This document shows, one piece after another, positions 44,699 through 52,350 of a stretch of DNA of 64,000 nucleotides. The number at the start of each line of letters is the position of its first letter. The stretch's first letter is position 1. Source of the stretch: Streptomyces sp. GS7 (GTDB taxonomy: Bacteria; Actinomycetota; Actinomycetes; Streptomycetales; Streptomycetaceae). The stretch spans positions 6,689,501-6,753,500 of the forward strand of contig NZ_CP047146.1 of the NCBI RefSeq assembly GCF_009834125.1, written 5' to 3'. Below the pieces are notes generated by a model. That model was not told where the DNA came from and did not search any database. It was given only the letters and a program-made list of their open reading frames with translations. Position numbers and translations under genes: made by a program.

Positions 44699-46204
44699 AC
44701 GGGCTCCTGCGGCGCATGGGGGAAGGGCTGGGGGGGCGCGCCGGAGGGCGCGGTCGACGAGAGCGCCCGCGGATCCCAAGTAGCCGGTGGGATCCAGGAG
44801 TTCGCGCAGCCGGGGCCCGGTGAGGGCGGCGGCACCGGCCGGGGTCGCCGGGTCCGCGTCCAGGGCCGCGCGCAGCGCGTCGTCCAGCGGGACGCCCTCG
44901 TCCGCCGCGCGGCGGGCCGCCGCGTCCAGGGTGCGGCGGGCCGCGGCGCGGCCGGTCAGCGCGGCGAGGGCGGCGACGAGGCGTTCGGAGACGACCAGCC
45001 CGCCGGTCGCGTCGAGGTTCTCCCGCATCCGGGACGGACGGACCCGCAGTCCCGCGGTCAGGTCGGCCGCGTCCCGGGCCGCGCCGCCCACCAGACGCAG
45101 CGCCTCGCGCAGTGGCTGCCACTCGGCGTGCCAGGCGCCGGCCGGCCGCTCGTCCTCGGCGGCCAGCGACCCGTACAGCACCGCGGCGAGCGCCGGCACC
45201 TGCCGGGCGGCGCCCGCGATCAGCGTGGCGCGCACCGGGTTGGCCTTGTGCGGCATCGCGGAGGAGCCGCCGCCGCTGCCCTCGGCCAGCTCGCCGGTCT
45301 CCGTACGGGAGAGGACCAGGACGTCGGCCGCCAGCTTGCCGAGCGCGCCCGCGGTGCAGGCGAGCGCGCCGGCGAGGTCGGCGACGGGGGTGCGCAGGGT
45401 GTGCCAGGGCAGGGCGGGTGCGGCGAGCCCGGTCTCGGCGGCGTAGCGGGCGAGGAGCCGGACGCCGAGGTCGTCGGCGCGCGGCGCGCCGTCCGCCGGG
45501 GCGTAGGCGTGGAAGGCCGCCAACGTCCCTGCGGCGCCGCCCAGTTGGGTGGGAAGCGCGGTCCGTGCCGCGGCGAGCCGGTCCCGGGCGTCGAGGACCA
45601 GGCTGCGCCAGCCCGCCGCCTTGAGGCCGAAGGTGGTCGGCACCGCGTGCTGGGTGAGGGTGCGGCCGGCCATCGGCGTGTCGCGGTGGGCGGCGGCGGT
45701 GCGGTGCAGCGTGTCGGCGGTGCGGTCGAGGTCGGCCAGCACGGTGTCCAGGGCGCGGGCGCAGACCAGCATCGTGGCGGTGTCCAGGATGTCCTGGCTG
45801 GTGGCGCCGCGGTGGACGTGGCCGGCGGCTTCCGGGTCGCGGGCGGCGACGGCGGCGGTCAGGTCCGCGACGAGCGGCACCACCGGGTTTCCGGCGGCGC
45901 GGGCGCGCCCGGCGAGCGCCCGCGGGTCGTGGCGGTGGTGCTCGGCGGCGACCGCGGTGACGGTCGCCGCCGCGGCCGCCGGGGCGAGCCCGAGGGCCGC
46001 CTGGGCGCGGGTCAGCGCGGCCTCGGCGTCGAGCAGGGCGCGCAGGTAGGCGGCGTCGCCGGTGGCCTCCGCGACGGCGGAGCCGGCCCAGGAGGGGGCG
46101 AGCAGGCCGTGATCGGCCGCACCACCGGCAGGTGGCGCACCGTCAGCACTGCCGGCTCCCGGGCACGGCCCGCCCGCCGCCCCGGGCGCCTCATCGGAAG
46201 GCAA
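43877..46204 (-). CDS. pcaB-pcaD: PcaB-PcaD in one reading frame: carboxymuconate cycloisomerase and 3-oxoadipate enol-lactonase
   Basis: The frame runs 775 residues without a stop. Residues 1-500 are a fumarase/adenylosuccinate-lyase-type protein with GRTLTQHAVPTTFG and the signature GGSSAMPHKANPV: the PcaB family. Residues about 503-775 are an alpha/beta hydrolase with LLLGPSLGTTLALWD and nucleophile GVSLGG: PcaD. An ATG with AGGAG five bases before it opens the PcaD part at 44698. The start is likely a TTG at 46204; no better start is in frame. No carboxymuconolactone decarboxylase domain follows PcaD, unlike the PcaL fusion of many actinomycetes. PcaB acts after PcaGH, and PcaD two steps later. 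Confidence 0.85.
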   Translation of the reverse strand: MPSDEAPGAAGGPCPGAGSADGAPPAGGAADHGLLAPSWAGSAVAEATGDAAYLRALLDAEAALTRAQAALGLAPAAAAATVTAVAAEHHRHDPRALAGRARAAGNPVVPLVADLTAAVAARDPEAAGHVHRGATSQDILDTATMLVCARALDTVLADLDRTADTLHRTAAAHRDTPMAGRTLTQHAVPTTFGLKAAGWRSLVLDARDRLAAARTALPTQLGGAAGTLAAFHAYAPADGAPRADDLGVRLLARYAAETGLAAPALPWHTLRTPVADLAGALACTAGALGKLAADVLVLSRTETGELAEGSGGGSSAMPHKANPVRATLIAGAARQVPALAAVLYGSLAAEDERPAGAWHAEWQPLREALRLVGGAARDAADLTAGLRVRPSRMRENLDATGGLVVSERLVAALAALTGRAAARRTLDAAARRAADEGVPLDDALRAALDADPATPAGAAALTGPRLRELLDPTGYLGSAGALVDRALRRAPPALPPCAAGARMTSVPPGGHRTVPHHTADGPEGAPPLLLGPSLGTTLALWDSQLPALARRFRVLRWDLPGHGGTPAGVLAAGTTTVPELARLVLDLADARGLDRFAYAGVSLGGAVGAWLAVHHPERIASLALICSSARFGEPAGWHERAALVRAKGLGPVAETAAGRWFTPAFAASPEATALLDALRRSVSPDGYAACCDALARHDLRADLPRITAPTLVVAGRADPATPPAHARELTDGIPAATLVELPGAAHLALAERPAAVRAALLGHLDRAHPAPGTDH

Positions 46205-46829
46205 GGAACACCGTCTCCTCGTACGTGCCGTCCGCCGGCTGCTGGAGCTGGATGTCGAACCGGTAGCGGTACGGGACTGTGCCGTCGGGGCGGGCGAGGA
46301 GGGTGCGCGCCCGCTCCGGGGGCAGCCCGGACAGCAGGGGGTCGGCGGCGTGGGCCGCGGTGTGCTCGGGGAAGTAGACGCGGGTGAACAGGTGGTGCAG
46401 CAGCCCGCGGGCGAAGACGCAGACGGCCAGGTAGGGCGCGGCGTCCGGGAGCCCGGCGGGGGCGGTGGCGGGCAGGGTGCGCAGCGCGTAGCGCCCGTCG
46501 GCGTCGGTGGGGACGCGGCCGAAGCCGGTGAAGTCCACGCCGTTGCGGCCGGCGGCCGCGCCGGTGGCCGGGTCCCGGCGCAGCGAGCCGGGGGCGCCGG
46601 TCAGGCTGCCGTCGGGTCCGGCCTGCCAGAACTCCAGCAGCGCGTCCGGCACCGGCGCGCCGTCCCCGTCGCGCACCAGGCCGTGCAGGGTGACCGTGTC
46701 GGGGTGGCCGGTGGGCGCGATCCGCTCACCGTCGGGGAAGGGGAGGGCGTGGCCGTAGAAGGGGCCGATGGTCTGGGAGGGGGTGGGGGCGAGCGGCGCG
46801 GCCGGCGGCTCTTCGGGGCGGGTGGGCAT
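46191..46829 (-). CDS. pcaG: Protocatechuate 3,4-dioxygenase alpha subunit
   Basis: This 212-residue subunit has the intradiol dioxygenase fold with PSQTIGPFYGHALPFP at its start and ALLEFWQAGPDG in the core. It lacks the full set of Fe ligands, as expected for the alpha subunit. It pairs with PcaH to open the protocatechuate ring. The start overlaps the pcaH stop by TGATG. Confidence 0.93.
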   Translation of the reverse strand: MPTRPEEPPAAPLAPTPSQTIGPFYGHALPFPDGERIAPTGHPDTVTLHGLVRDGDGAPVPDALLEFWQAGPDGSLTGAPGSLRRDPATGAAAGRNGVDFTGFGRVPTDADGRYALRTLPATAPAGLPDAAPYLAVCVFARGLLHHLFTRVYFPEHTAAHAADPLLSGLPPERARTLLARPDGTVPYRYRFDIQLQQPADGTYEETVFLAFR

Positions 46830-47713
46830 CAGCGGCCTTCCTCGGTCCAGGTGGCGGACGGGCCGTCCAGGACGACGTCCCAGCGGTAGCCCAGGGAGTG
46901 TTCGGGGCGGGAGAGTCCGTGGTCGTAGACGGCCACCAGGCGGGCGCGGGCGGCGGCGTCGGCGACCGAGGCCAGGATCGGGTCGTACGGGAGGAGCGGG
47001 TCGCCCGGGAAGTACATCTGGGTGACCAGCCGCTGGGTGAAGGCCGTGCCGAAGAACGAGAAGTGGATGTGCGCGGGGCGCCAGGCGTTGTCGTGGTTGC
47101 GCCACGGATAGGCGGCGGGCTTCACGGTGGTGAAGGTGTACCGCCCGTCGTCGTCGGTCAGGCAGCGGCCGACGCCGGTGAAGTTCGGGTCGAGCGGGGC
47201 CGCGTGCTGGTCGCGCTGATGGGAGTACCGGCCGGAGGCGTTGGCCTGCCAGATCTCGACGAGCTGGCCGCGTACGGGGCGGCCGGTGCGGTCCAGGACG
47301 CGGCCGGTGACGGTGATGCGTTCGCCCAGCGGCTCCCCGGTGTGCTGCCGGGTGAGGTCGGCGTCAAGTGCGGTGACGTCCGTGACACCGAAGGCGGGGC
47401 CGCTCAGCTCCACGGCTTCCGGGTCGGCCAGGGCGTCGATCGCGACCAGCGGCTGCCGGGGGTGGCGGGGTGTGCTGCTGCGGTAGGGCGGATAGTCCCG
47501 GGCGGGGTGCCCGGGGGCCGGGCCGGTGGCCGCGCGGTCCGCGTCGGCGGCGTCGGGGGCGGTCCGCAGGGCGGCGATCTCGCGGCTGATGTCGGCCTGG
47601 GTGGCGGGTGGTGGGGCGGTCGGGGAGACGGGGGCGGCGCCGGGCGGGGCGGGCTGGGGCTGGGGTGCCTTCTCCGTGCGGGGGTGCCTCTCCATGTGGG
47701 GGTGCCTCTCCAT
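46829..47713 (-). CDS. pcaH: Protocatechuate 3,4-dioxygenase beta subunit
   Basis: This is a 294-residue subunit. Fe(III) ligands are in GRYSHQRDQ (Tyr) and WRPAHIHFSFFG (two His), with a second Tyr before YPWRNHDNAW. VEIWQANASGRYSH is the family core. An N-terminal extension of about 50 low-complexity residues begins MERHPHMERHPRTEK, an 18-nt repeat. The second ATG (47695) has GGAGAGG nine bases before it, inside the first repeat copy, so translation may start there. Family members are about 235-245 residues. Confidence 0.93.
   Translation of the reverse strand: MERHPHMERHPRTEKAPQPQPAPPGAAPVSPTAPPPATQADISREIAALRTAPDAADADRAATGPAPGHPARDYPPYRSSTPRHPRQPLVAIDALADPEAVELSGPAFGVTDVTALDADLTRQHTGEPLGERITVTGRVLDRTGRPVRGQLVEIWQANASGRYSHQRDQHAAPLDPNFTGVGRCLTDDDGRYTFTTVKPAAYPWRNHDNAWRPAHIHFSFFGTAFTQRLVTQMYFPGDPLLPYDPILASVADAAARARLVAVYDHGLSRPEHSLGYRWDVVLDGPSATWTEEGR
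47678..47713 (-). repeat. Tandem 18-nt repeat at the start of pcaH
   Basis: Two full units of ATGGAGAGGCACCCCC(A/G)C run from 47713 to 47678 on the minus strand, and a third, diverged copy (ACGGAGAAGGCACC) follows. Each full unit contains a start codon and a GGAGAGG sequence, so copy number could change where translation begins. Confidence 0.8.
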
Positions 47714-47754
47714 GCGGGGTGCGGACGGGGATACGGGCGGCGGCTACCTCCGGG

Positions 47755-49479
47755 TCATCGGGCGTCCTTCCCGGAGCGCGGGGCGGTGGCGGCGGCCGGG
47801 GGCCCGCCCGGCCCGGAGGCCGCCTTCAGGGCGCGCAGGGCGGCGAGTTCGGCGGCGGTGGGCGGGTCGGTCACGCCGAGGTCGGGGGCTTCCTTGAGGG
47901 GCCAGCCGGTTGCCGCCCGGACCTGGTCCACCGTCACCCCCGGGTGCAGCGCGGTGAGGACGAGTTCCGCGGTGTCCGGGTCGGGGCGCAGCACGCCGAG
48001 GTCGGTGATCACCGCGGTCGGCCCGGCGCCGGGCAGGCCGAGCGCCGCGCGGTCCCCGGGGCCGGTGCCGTGCCCGAGGGTGGTGACGAAGTCCAGCGCG
48101 CCGACGAGGTTCCGGCGGCGGTGCCGCAGGACCAGCAGCGCCTGCCCGCAGTTGGCGGCGATCTCGGGGGCGCCGCCGGCTCCCGGGAGCCGGCCCTCGG
48201 GCCGGTCCGGGCCGCGGTCGACGACGGTGGTGTTGACGTTGCCGAACCGGTCGACCTGCGCGGCGCCGAGGAAGCCGACGTCGATCCGGCCGCCCTGGAG
48301 CCAGTAGTTGAACATCTCCGGCACGGACACCACCGCGTCGGCGGTGTCGGCCAGTTCGCCGTCCCCGATGGACAGCGGCAGCCGCTCCGGCCGGGACCCG
48401 ATGGTGCCGGACTCGTAGACCAGCACCAGATCCGGATTGACCGTCCGGCGGGCGAGGTTGGCGGCCGTACTGGGCAGCCCGATCCCCACGAAGCAGGTGC
48501 CGGCTCCGGCGAGCGCCCGCGCGGCGTTGACCTCCATCAGCTCGTCGGGCGTCCAGGCGGGACCGGGGGCCGCGGCCGGACCGGGGGCGGCGGCGACCCG
48601 CGGTGTCCCCCGCGCCGCCCGCCCGCGCCCGGACGCCCCGGCTCCCACGACCGCTCCGCCGCCGGCGTCCCGGCCGACTCCCCGCACGCACTCCTCCAGC
48701 CACCGGCCGAACGCCTCCCGGTCCCGCGCGACGGCGTCCCAGTCGCGGTAGAAGGCGTTGTCGCGGACCGAGTACCCGGCCGCGTACGAGGGGTGGGCGC
48801 CCCCGGGGACGACCGCTACCGCGTCGATGACCCAGGTGGGCAGCACGACCCCGCCGGGACGCGGCTCCAGGGTGTCGGCGATTTCCTCGACGGTCACCAG
48901 GACGCGCCGGGCGGCCAGCACCGCTTCCTTCTGCACGCCGGTCAGCCCCCACAGCTGGACGTTGCCCGCCGGGTCGGCCCGCTGGGCGTGGATGACCGTG
49001 ACGTCCGGGTTGAGGGCGGCGACGGCGGCCAGCTGCTCGCCGGTGAACGGGCAGGTGACGGTGGCGACGGTGGACGTGCGGCCCGGGATGTCGCTGCCCC
49101 GGTAGCCGCGCAGCACCGCGAACGGGAGCCGCGCGGCGCCCGCCGCATAGCGGTTGGCCATCCCGGCGTGGCTGTGCTCGTCGAGCTCCAGCGGGGCGGG
49201 CCAGCCGTTCTCGACGGCGTCCCGGAAGCGGTGCAGCGAGCCGACGCCGGGGTTGCCGCCCCAGGAGAAGACCAGTCTGCGGGCCGCGCCGGCGCCGATC
49301 AGCTGGTCGTAGACGACGTCCGGGGTCATCCGGGCGAGCGTGAGGCCGGTGATGCCCTGGCGGATGATCTCGTGCGCCGCGGCGAACGGGATGAGGTGGG
49401 TGAACCCCTCCAGCGCCACCGTGTCGCCGTCGTGGATCAGTTCCGCGACGGCGTCGCGCAGGGAACGGATGTCTGCCAT
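47755..49479 (-). CDS. pcaIJ: Fused 3-oxoadipate CoA-transferase, PcaI and PcaJ in one chain
   Basis: This 574-residue protein starts at the ATG at 49479 after GAGGGCGAGGAC. Residues 1-260 match CoA-transferase subunit A (LTLARMTPDVVYDQL, HSHAGMANRYAAG). An Ala/Gly/Arg linker of about 45 residues (260-305) follows. Residues 310-560 match subunit B with VGIGLPSTAANLARR and the catalytic Glu region VLVYESGTIGSRPE. The two subunits are separate proteins in Pseudomonas. Together they activate 3-oxoadipate with succinyl-CoA. The next enzyme, thiolase PcaF, is not in this window. It heads the pca operon, divergent from the IclR-type regulator. Confidence 0.9.
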   Translation of the reverse strand: MADIRSLRDAVAELIHDGDTVALEGFTHLIPFAAAHEIIRQGITGLTLARMTPDVVYDQLIGAGAARRLVFSWGGNPGVGSLHRFRDAVENGWPAPLELDEHSHAGMANRYAAGAARLPFAVLRGYRGSDIPGRTSTVATVTCPFTGEQLAAVAALNPDVTVIHAQRADPAGNVQLWGLTGVQKEAVLAARRVLVTVEEIADTLEPRPGGVVLPTWVIDAVAVVPGGAHPSYAAGYSVRDNAFYRDWDAVARDREAFGRWLEECVRGVGRDAGGGAVVGAGASGRGRAARGTPRVAAAPGPAAAPGPAWTPDELMEVNAARALAGAGTCFVGIGLPSTAANLARRTVNPDLVLVYESGTIGSRPERLPLSIGDGELADTADAVVSVPEMFNYWLQGGRIDVGFLGAAQVDRFGNVNTTVVDRGPDRPEGRLPGAGGAPEIAANCGQALLVLRHRRRNLVGALDFVTTLGHGTGPGDRAALGLPGAGPTAVITDLGVLRPDPDTAELVLTALHPGVTVDQVRAATGWPLKEAPDLGVTDPPTAAELAALRALKAASGPGGPPAAATAPRSGKDAR

Positions 49480-49520
49480 GTCCTCGCCCTCGGGTCGTCC
49501 GTCCTGCCGGGCCCTGCCCG

Positions 49521-49547
49521 GAAGTTCGCCCAGTGAACTAAAGTTCA
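49521..49547. promoter_or_regulatory. TGAACT-AA-AGTTCA palindrome in the pca promoter region
   Basis: A perfect 14-bp palindrome at 49534-49547 and a further AGTTC half-site at 49523-49527 lie in the 176-bp gap between pcaIJ and the divergent double-IclR gene. IclR-family regulators bind such palindromes. A further observation: it lies 55-68 bp upstream of the pcaIJ start. Confidence 0.6.
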
Positions 49548-49655
49548 TCCAGCAGCCGTCCCGAGTCTGGCCCCCGCCCCCGGCCGTGTCAACGGTGCCC
49601 GCCGGCCCGCCCGGTACGGTTCCGACGAGATCGCCGCACCGTGGAGAGCGAGTCC

Positions 49656-51335
49656 ATGTCCCACCCCGCCGCCACCGCCCCCTCAGCGCCGCCGCCGGAG
49701 GCGGTGGGTCCGCTGGTGCGCAGCCTGGCCGTGCTGCGCGAGCTGACGGCCGGCGGCGGCCGGGCGGCGGCCGGCGACCTGGTGCGGGTCACCGGTCTGG
49801 CCCGCTCCACCGTGGACCGCGTGCTGAGCACCCTCGCCCGGATCGGATACGTGCGCGTCGAGGGCCGCGACGCCGTCCTGGCGCCCCGGCTGCTGGAGCT
49901 GGGCAACGCCTACCTCGCCGCCACCGAACTCCCCGACCGGCTGGGGCCGTTGGCCGACCGGCTCGCCGAGGCGCTCGACGAATCGGTCTCGCTGGCCGTA
50001 CCGGACGGCGACGGGGTGCGCTTCGTCCACCAGGCGACCCGCCACCGCGCCATGTCCCTGGCCTTCCGCATCGGCGACCTGCTGCCCGCCGAACGCGTCG
50101 CGCCCGGCGCGCTGTTCGCGGACGCCTGGGACGCCGGCGACTGGCGGCGCTGGCGGGCGCGCCGGGCCGCCGACCCGACGGACGTGGGCTTCCCCGCCGT
50201 GCCGCCCCGGCGGCCCGGCAGCTCCACCGCCGCCGCGTTCGAGGCGCGGGTGGCCGCCGCCCGCGCCGCCGGCTGGTCCCTGGACGACCAGCTCATCGAA
50301 CCCGGCCTGGTCGCGGTGGCCGTGCCCGTCCGCGACGCCTCCGGGAGGCCGGTCTGCGCGCTGAGCGTGGTCAGCCACACCAGCCGCCGCACCGCCGCCG
50401 AGCTGCCGGCCGCCGTCCTGCCCCGCCTGCGCGCCACCGTCACCGCCATGGAGCGCGCGCTGGCCGCCCCCCGTACGCCCACGGCCCCCGCACCGCCGCC
50501 GCCCGCCCCCTGGATGCGCGCCTCCAAGCAGGAACTGGGCCCGGAATTCGTCGAGTCCCTCGCCCGCGGCCTGGCCACCCTCACCGCGTTCGGCGCCGGC
50601 CGCGCCGAACTCCCCCTGACCGCCGTCGCCGAGGCGACCGGGCTGCCCCGGGCGACCGCCCGCCGCGCCCTGATCACGCTCGCACACCTCGGCTACCTCG
50701 CCGGCGACGGCAGGCTCTTCCGCCCCACCCCGAAGGTGCTGGACCTGGGCTTCGCCCCGCTCTCCGCGCTCACCCTGCCGGCCGTCGCCCAGCCCCACCT
50801 GGCCGCCCTGGTGGAGCGCGTCCACGACTCCGCGTCGATGGCGGTCCTGGTCCCCGGCGACGCCGTCCCGGACACCGTCCAGTACGTGGCCCGGGTCCCC
50901 ACCGTCCGCATCATGAGCGTCAACATCACGGTGGGGACCCGCTTCCCCGCCTACGCCACCTCCATGGGCCGGGTGCTGCTCGCCGACCTGCCGCCGGCCG
51001 AGCGGGCCGCCCGGCTCGCCCGCACGCACCTGGCGCCGCTCACCCGGCACACGGTCACCGACCGGGCCCGCCTGCTGGCCGTCCTCGACGGGGTCCGCGC
51101 CGACGGCCACGCCCTGGTCGACGAGGAGTTGGAGGACGGCCTGCGCTCCCTCGCGGTGCCGGTCCGGGACCGCACCGGCCGCGCCGTCGCCGCCGTCAAC
51201 GTCTCCACCCACGCCGGCCGCGGCACCCCGGACGGGACCCGCGAGGCCGTCCTCCCCGCCCTGCGCGCCTGCGCCGCGGCCATCGAGGCCGACCTCCGCG
51301 TCGCGGGGCGCTATGCGCGGATCCCGGCGATGTGA
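49656..51335 (+). CDS. Tandem double IclR regulator, likely of the pca operon
   Basis: The ATG at 49656 gives 559 residues; GTG at 49641 would add five. Two complete IclR units lie head to tail: first wHTH at about 25-75 (DLVRVTGLARSTVDRVL) with effector domain to about 255, second wHTH at about 300-345 (AVAEATGLPRATARRAL) with effector domain to about 555. Ordinary IclR proteins are about 250 residues. The second unit (NITVGTRFPAYATSMGRVLLA) is the closer to PcaR-type regulators. Protocatechuate or 3-oxoadipate is the expected ligand. In S. coelicolor the pca regulator is a MarR-type protein, so this is a different solution. Confidence 0.88.
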   Translation: MSHPAATAPSAPPPEAVGPLVRSLAVLRELTAGGGRAAAGDLVRVTGLARSTVDRVLSTLARIGYVRVEGRDAVLAPRLLELGNAYLAATELPDRLGPLADRLAEALDESVSLAVPDGDGVRFVHQATRHRAMSLAFRIGDLLPAERVAPGALFADAWDAGDWRRWRARRAADPTDVGFPAVPPRRPGSSTAAAFEARVAAARAAGWSLDDQLIEPGLVAVAVPVRDASGRPVCALSVVSHTSRRTAAELPAAVLPRLRATVTAMERALAAPRTPTAPAPPPPAPWMRASKQELGPEFVESLARGLATLTAFGAGRAELPLTAVAEATGLPRATARRALITLAHLGYLAGDGRLFRPTPKVLDLGFAPLSALTLPAVAQPHLAALVERVHDSASMAVLVPGDAVPDTVQYVARVPTVRIMSVNITVGTRFPAYATSMGRVLLADLPPAERAARLARTHLAPLTRHTVTDRARLLAVLDGVRADGHALVDEELEDGLRSLAVPVRDRTGRAVAAVNVSTHAGRGTPDGTREAVLPALRACAAAIEADLRVAGRYARIPAM

Positions 51336-51342
51336 GGCCGCG

Positions 51343-52332
51343 TCAGGCGCCGGCCGGTCCGCCCTCCGGGCCCGCCCCCTTCCGCGCCCGGGCGTTCTGC
51401 GCACGGGCCGCCGCCGTGCCGGCCGACGGCCACACCCGGTCCAGGGCGGCGTTCATCGCGGCCCCGACCAGGACCGCGAAGGCGGACACCCCGATCCACA
51501 GGAGGACCGCGACCGGGGCCGCCAACGAGCCGTAGATGGTGGGCCCTTCGACCGCCGCGGTCAGGTAGAGGCGCAGCAGGAAGCTGCCCAGCAGCCACAT
51601 CGCGAGCGCGACGACGGCGCCGGGGATGTCCTCCCGCCAGGGCGAACGGACCGGTACGGAGACGTGGTAGAGGGTGGTGAGGAAGGCGATCGAGAGGATC
51701 AGCACGACCGGCCAGTACAGGGCGCGGATGATGTCCTCGCCGTCCGGGAGCCAGCCGGCGACGGCGTCCGGGCCGGCGACCATCAGGGGCAGCGCGACCG
51801 TCCCGGCCGCCAGCGCGGCCAGGTAGAGGACGAAGGACAGCAGCCGGGTGCGGACGATGCCGCGGCGGCCGTCGAGGCCGTACATGATCGTGATGGTGTC
51901 GACGAAGACGTTGACCGCGCGGGAGCCGGACCACAGCGCGATGGCGAAGCCGACCGAGATGACGTCGGGGCGGCGGCCGGTGAACACGTCGTTCAGCAGC
52001 GGGCGGGCGACCTCGTCGACGCCCCGGCTGGAGAGGACGGTGCCGGAGGCGCGCAGGATGTGCGCCCGGACGCCGTCGATGGTGGCGTGGCCGATCCAGG
52101 GCTCCGTGTAGCCGAGGACGCCGACGAGTCCGAGGATCAGCGGCGGCAGCGAGAGCAGGCACCAGAACGCGGCCTCGGCGGCGAGCCCGGTGACCCGGTA
52201 CTCCATGCAGCCGGCGACGATGTCCTTGAGGAGCAGCCAGGCCAGCCGTCGCTTGGAGACGTTGCGGTAGAGGGCCCTGGCCCGGGTGAGACGGCCCGCG
52301 GGCCGCTCGGGTGGTTCGTTCGCCGGCTGCAC
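51343..52332 (-). CDS. YihY/BrkB-family membrane protein
   Basis: This 329-residue protein starts at the GTG at 52332; the Shine-Dalgarno site is unclear (AAGGA lies almost at the start). Six membrane helices are visible, with TGLAAEAAFWCLLSLPPL opening the family domain. YihY proteins were once thought to be ribonuclease BN, which was later disproved; their job is unknown, possibly transport. It is convergent with the IclR gene (7-bp gap) and divergent from the AidB-like gene. Confidence 0.85.
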   Translation of the reverse strand: MQPANEPPERPAGRLTRARALYRNVSKRRLAWLLLKDIVAGCMEYRVTGLAAEAAFWCLLSLPPLILGLVGVLGYTEPWIGHATIDGVRAHILRASGTVLSSRGVDEVARPLLNDVFTGRRPDVISVGFAIALWSGSRAVNVFVDTITIMYGLDGRRGIVRTRLLSFVLYLAALAAGTVALPLMVAGPDAVAGWLPDGEDIIRALYWPVVLILSIAFLTTLYHVSVPVRSPWREDIPGAVVALAMWLLGSFLLRLYLTAAVEGPTIYGSLAAPVAVLLWIGVSAFAVLVGAAMNAALDRVWPSAGTAAARAQNARARKGAGPEGGPAGA

Positions 52333-52350
52333 GTCCTTACCGTATCTGCC

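Noticed and set aside
46012..46194. ATG at 46194 overlapping the pcaG stop by ATGA
   Set aside because: It looks like an ideal coupled start but belongs to another frame than PcaB and gives an Arg/Pro-rich peptide of 60 residues. A sequencing frameshift here cannot be excluded.
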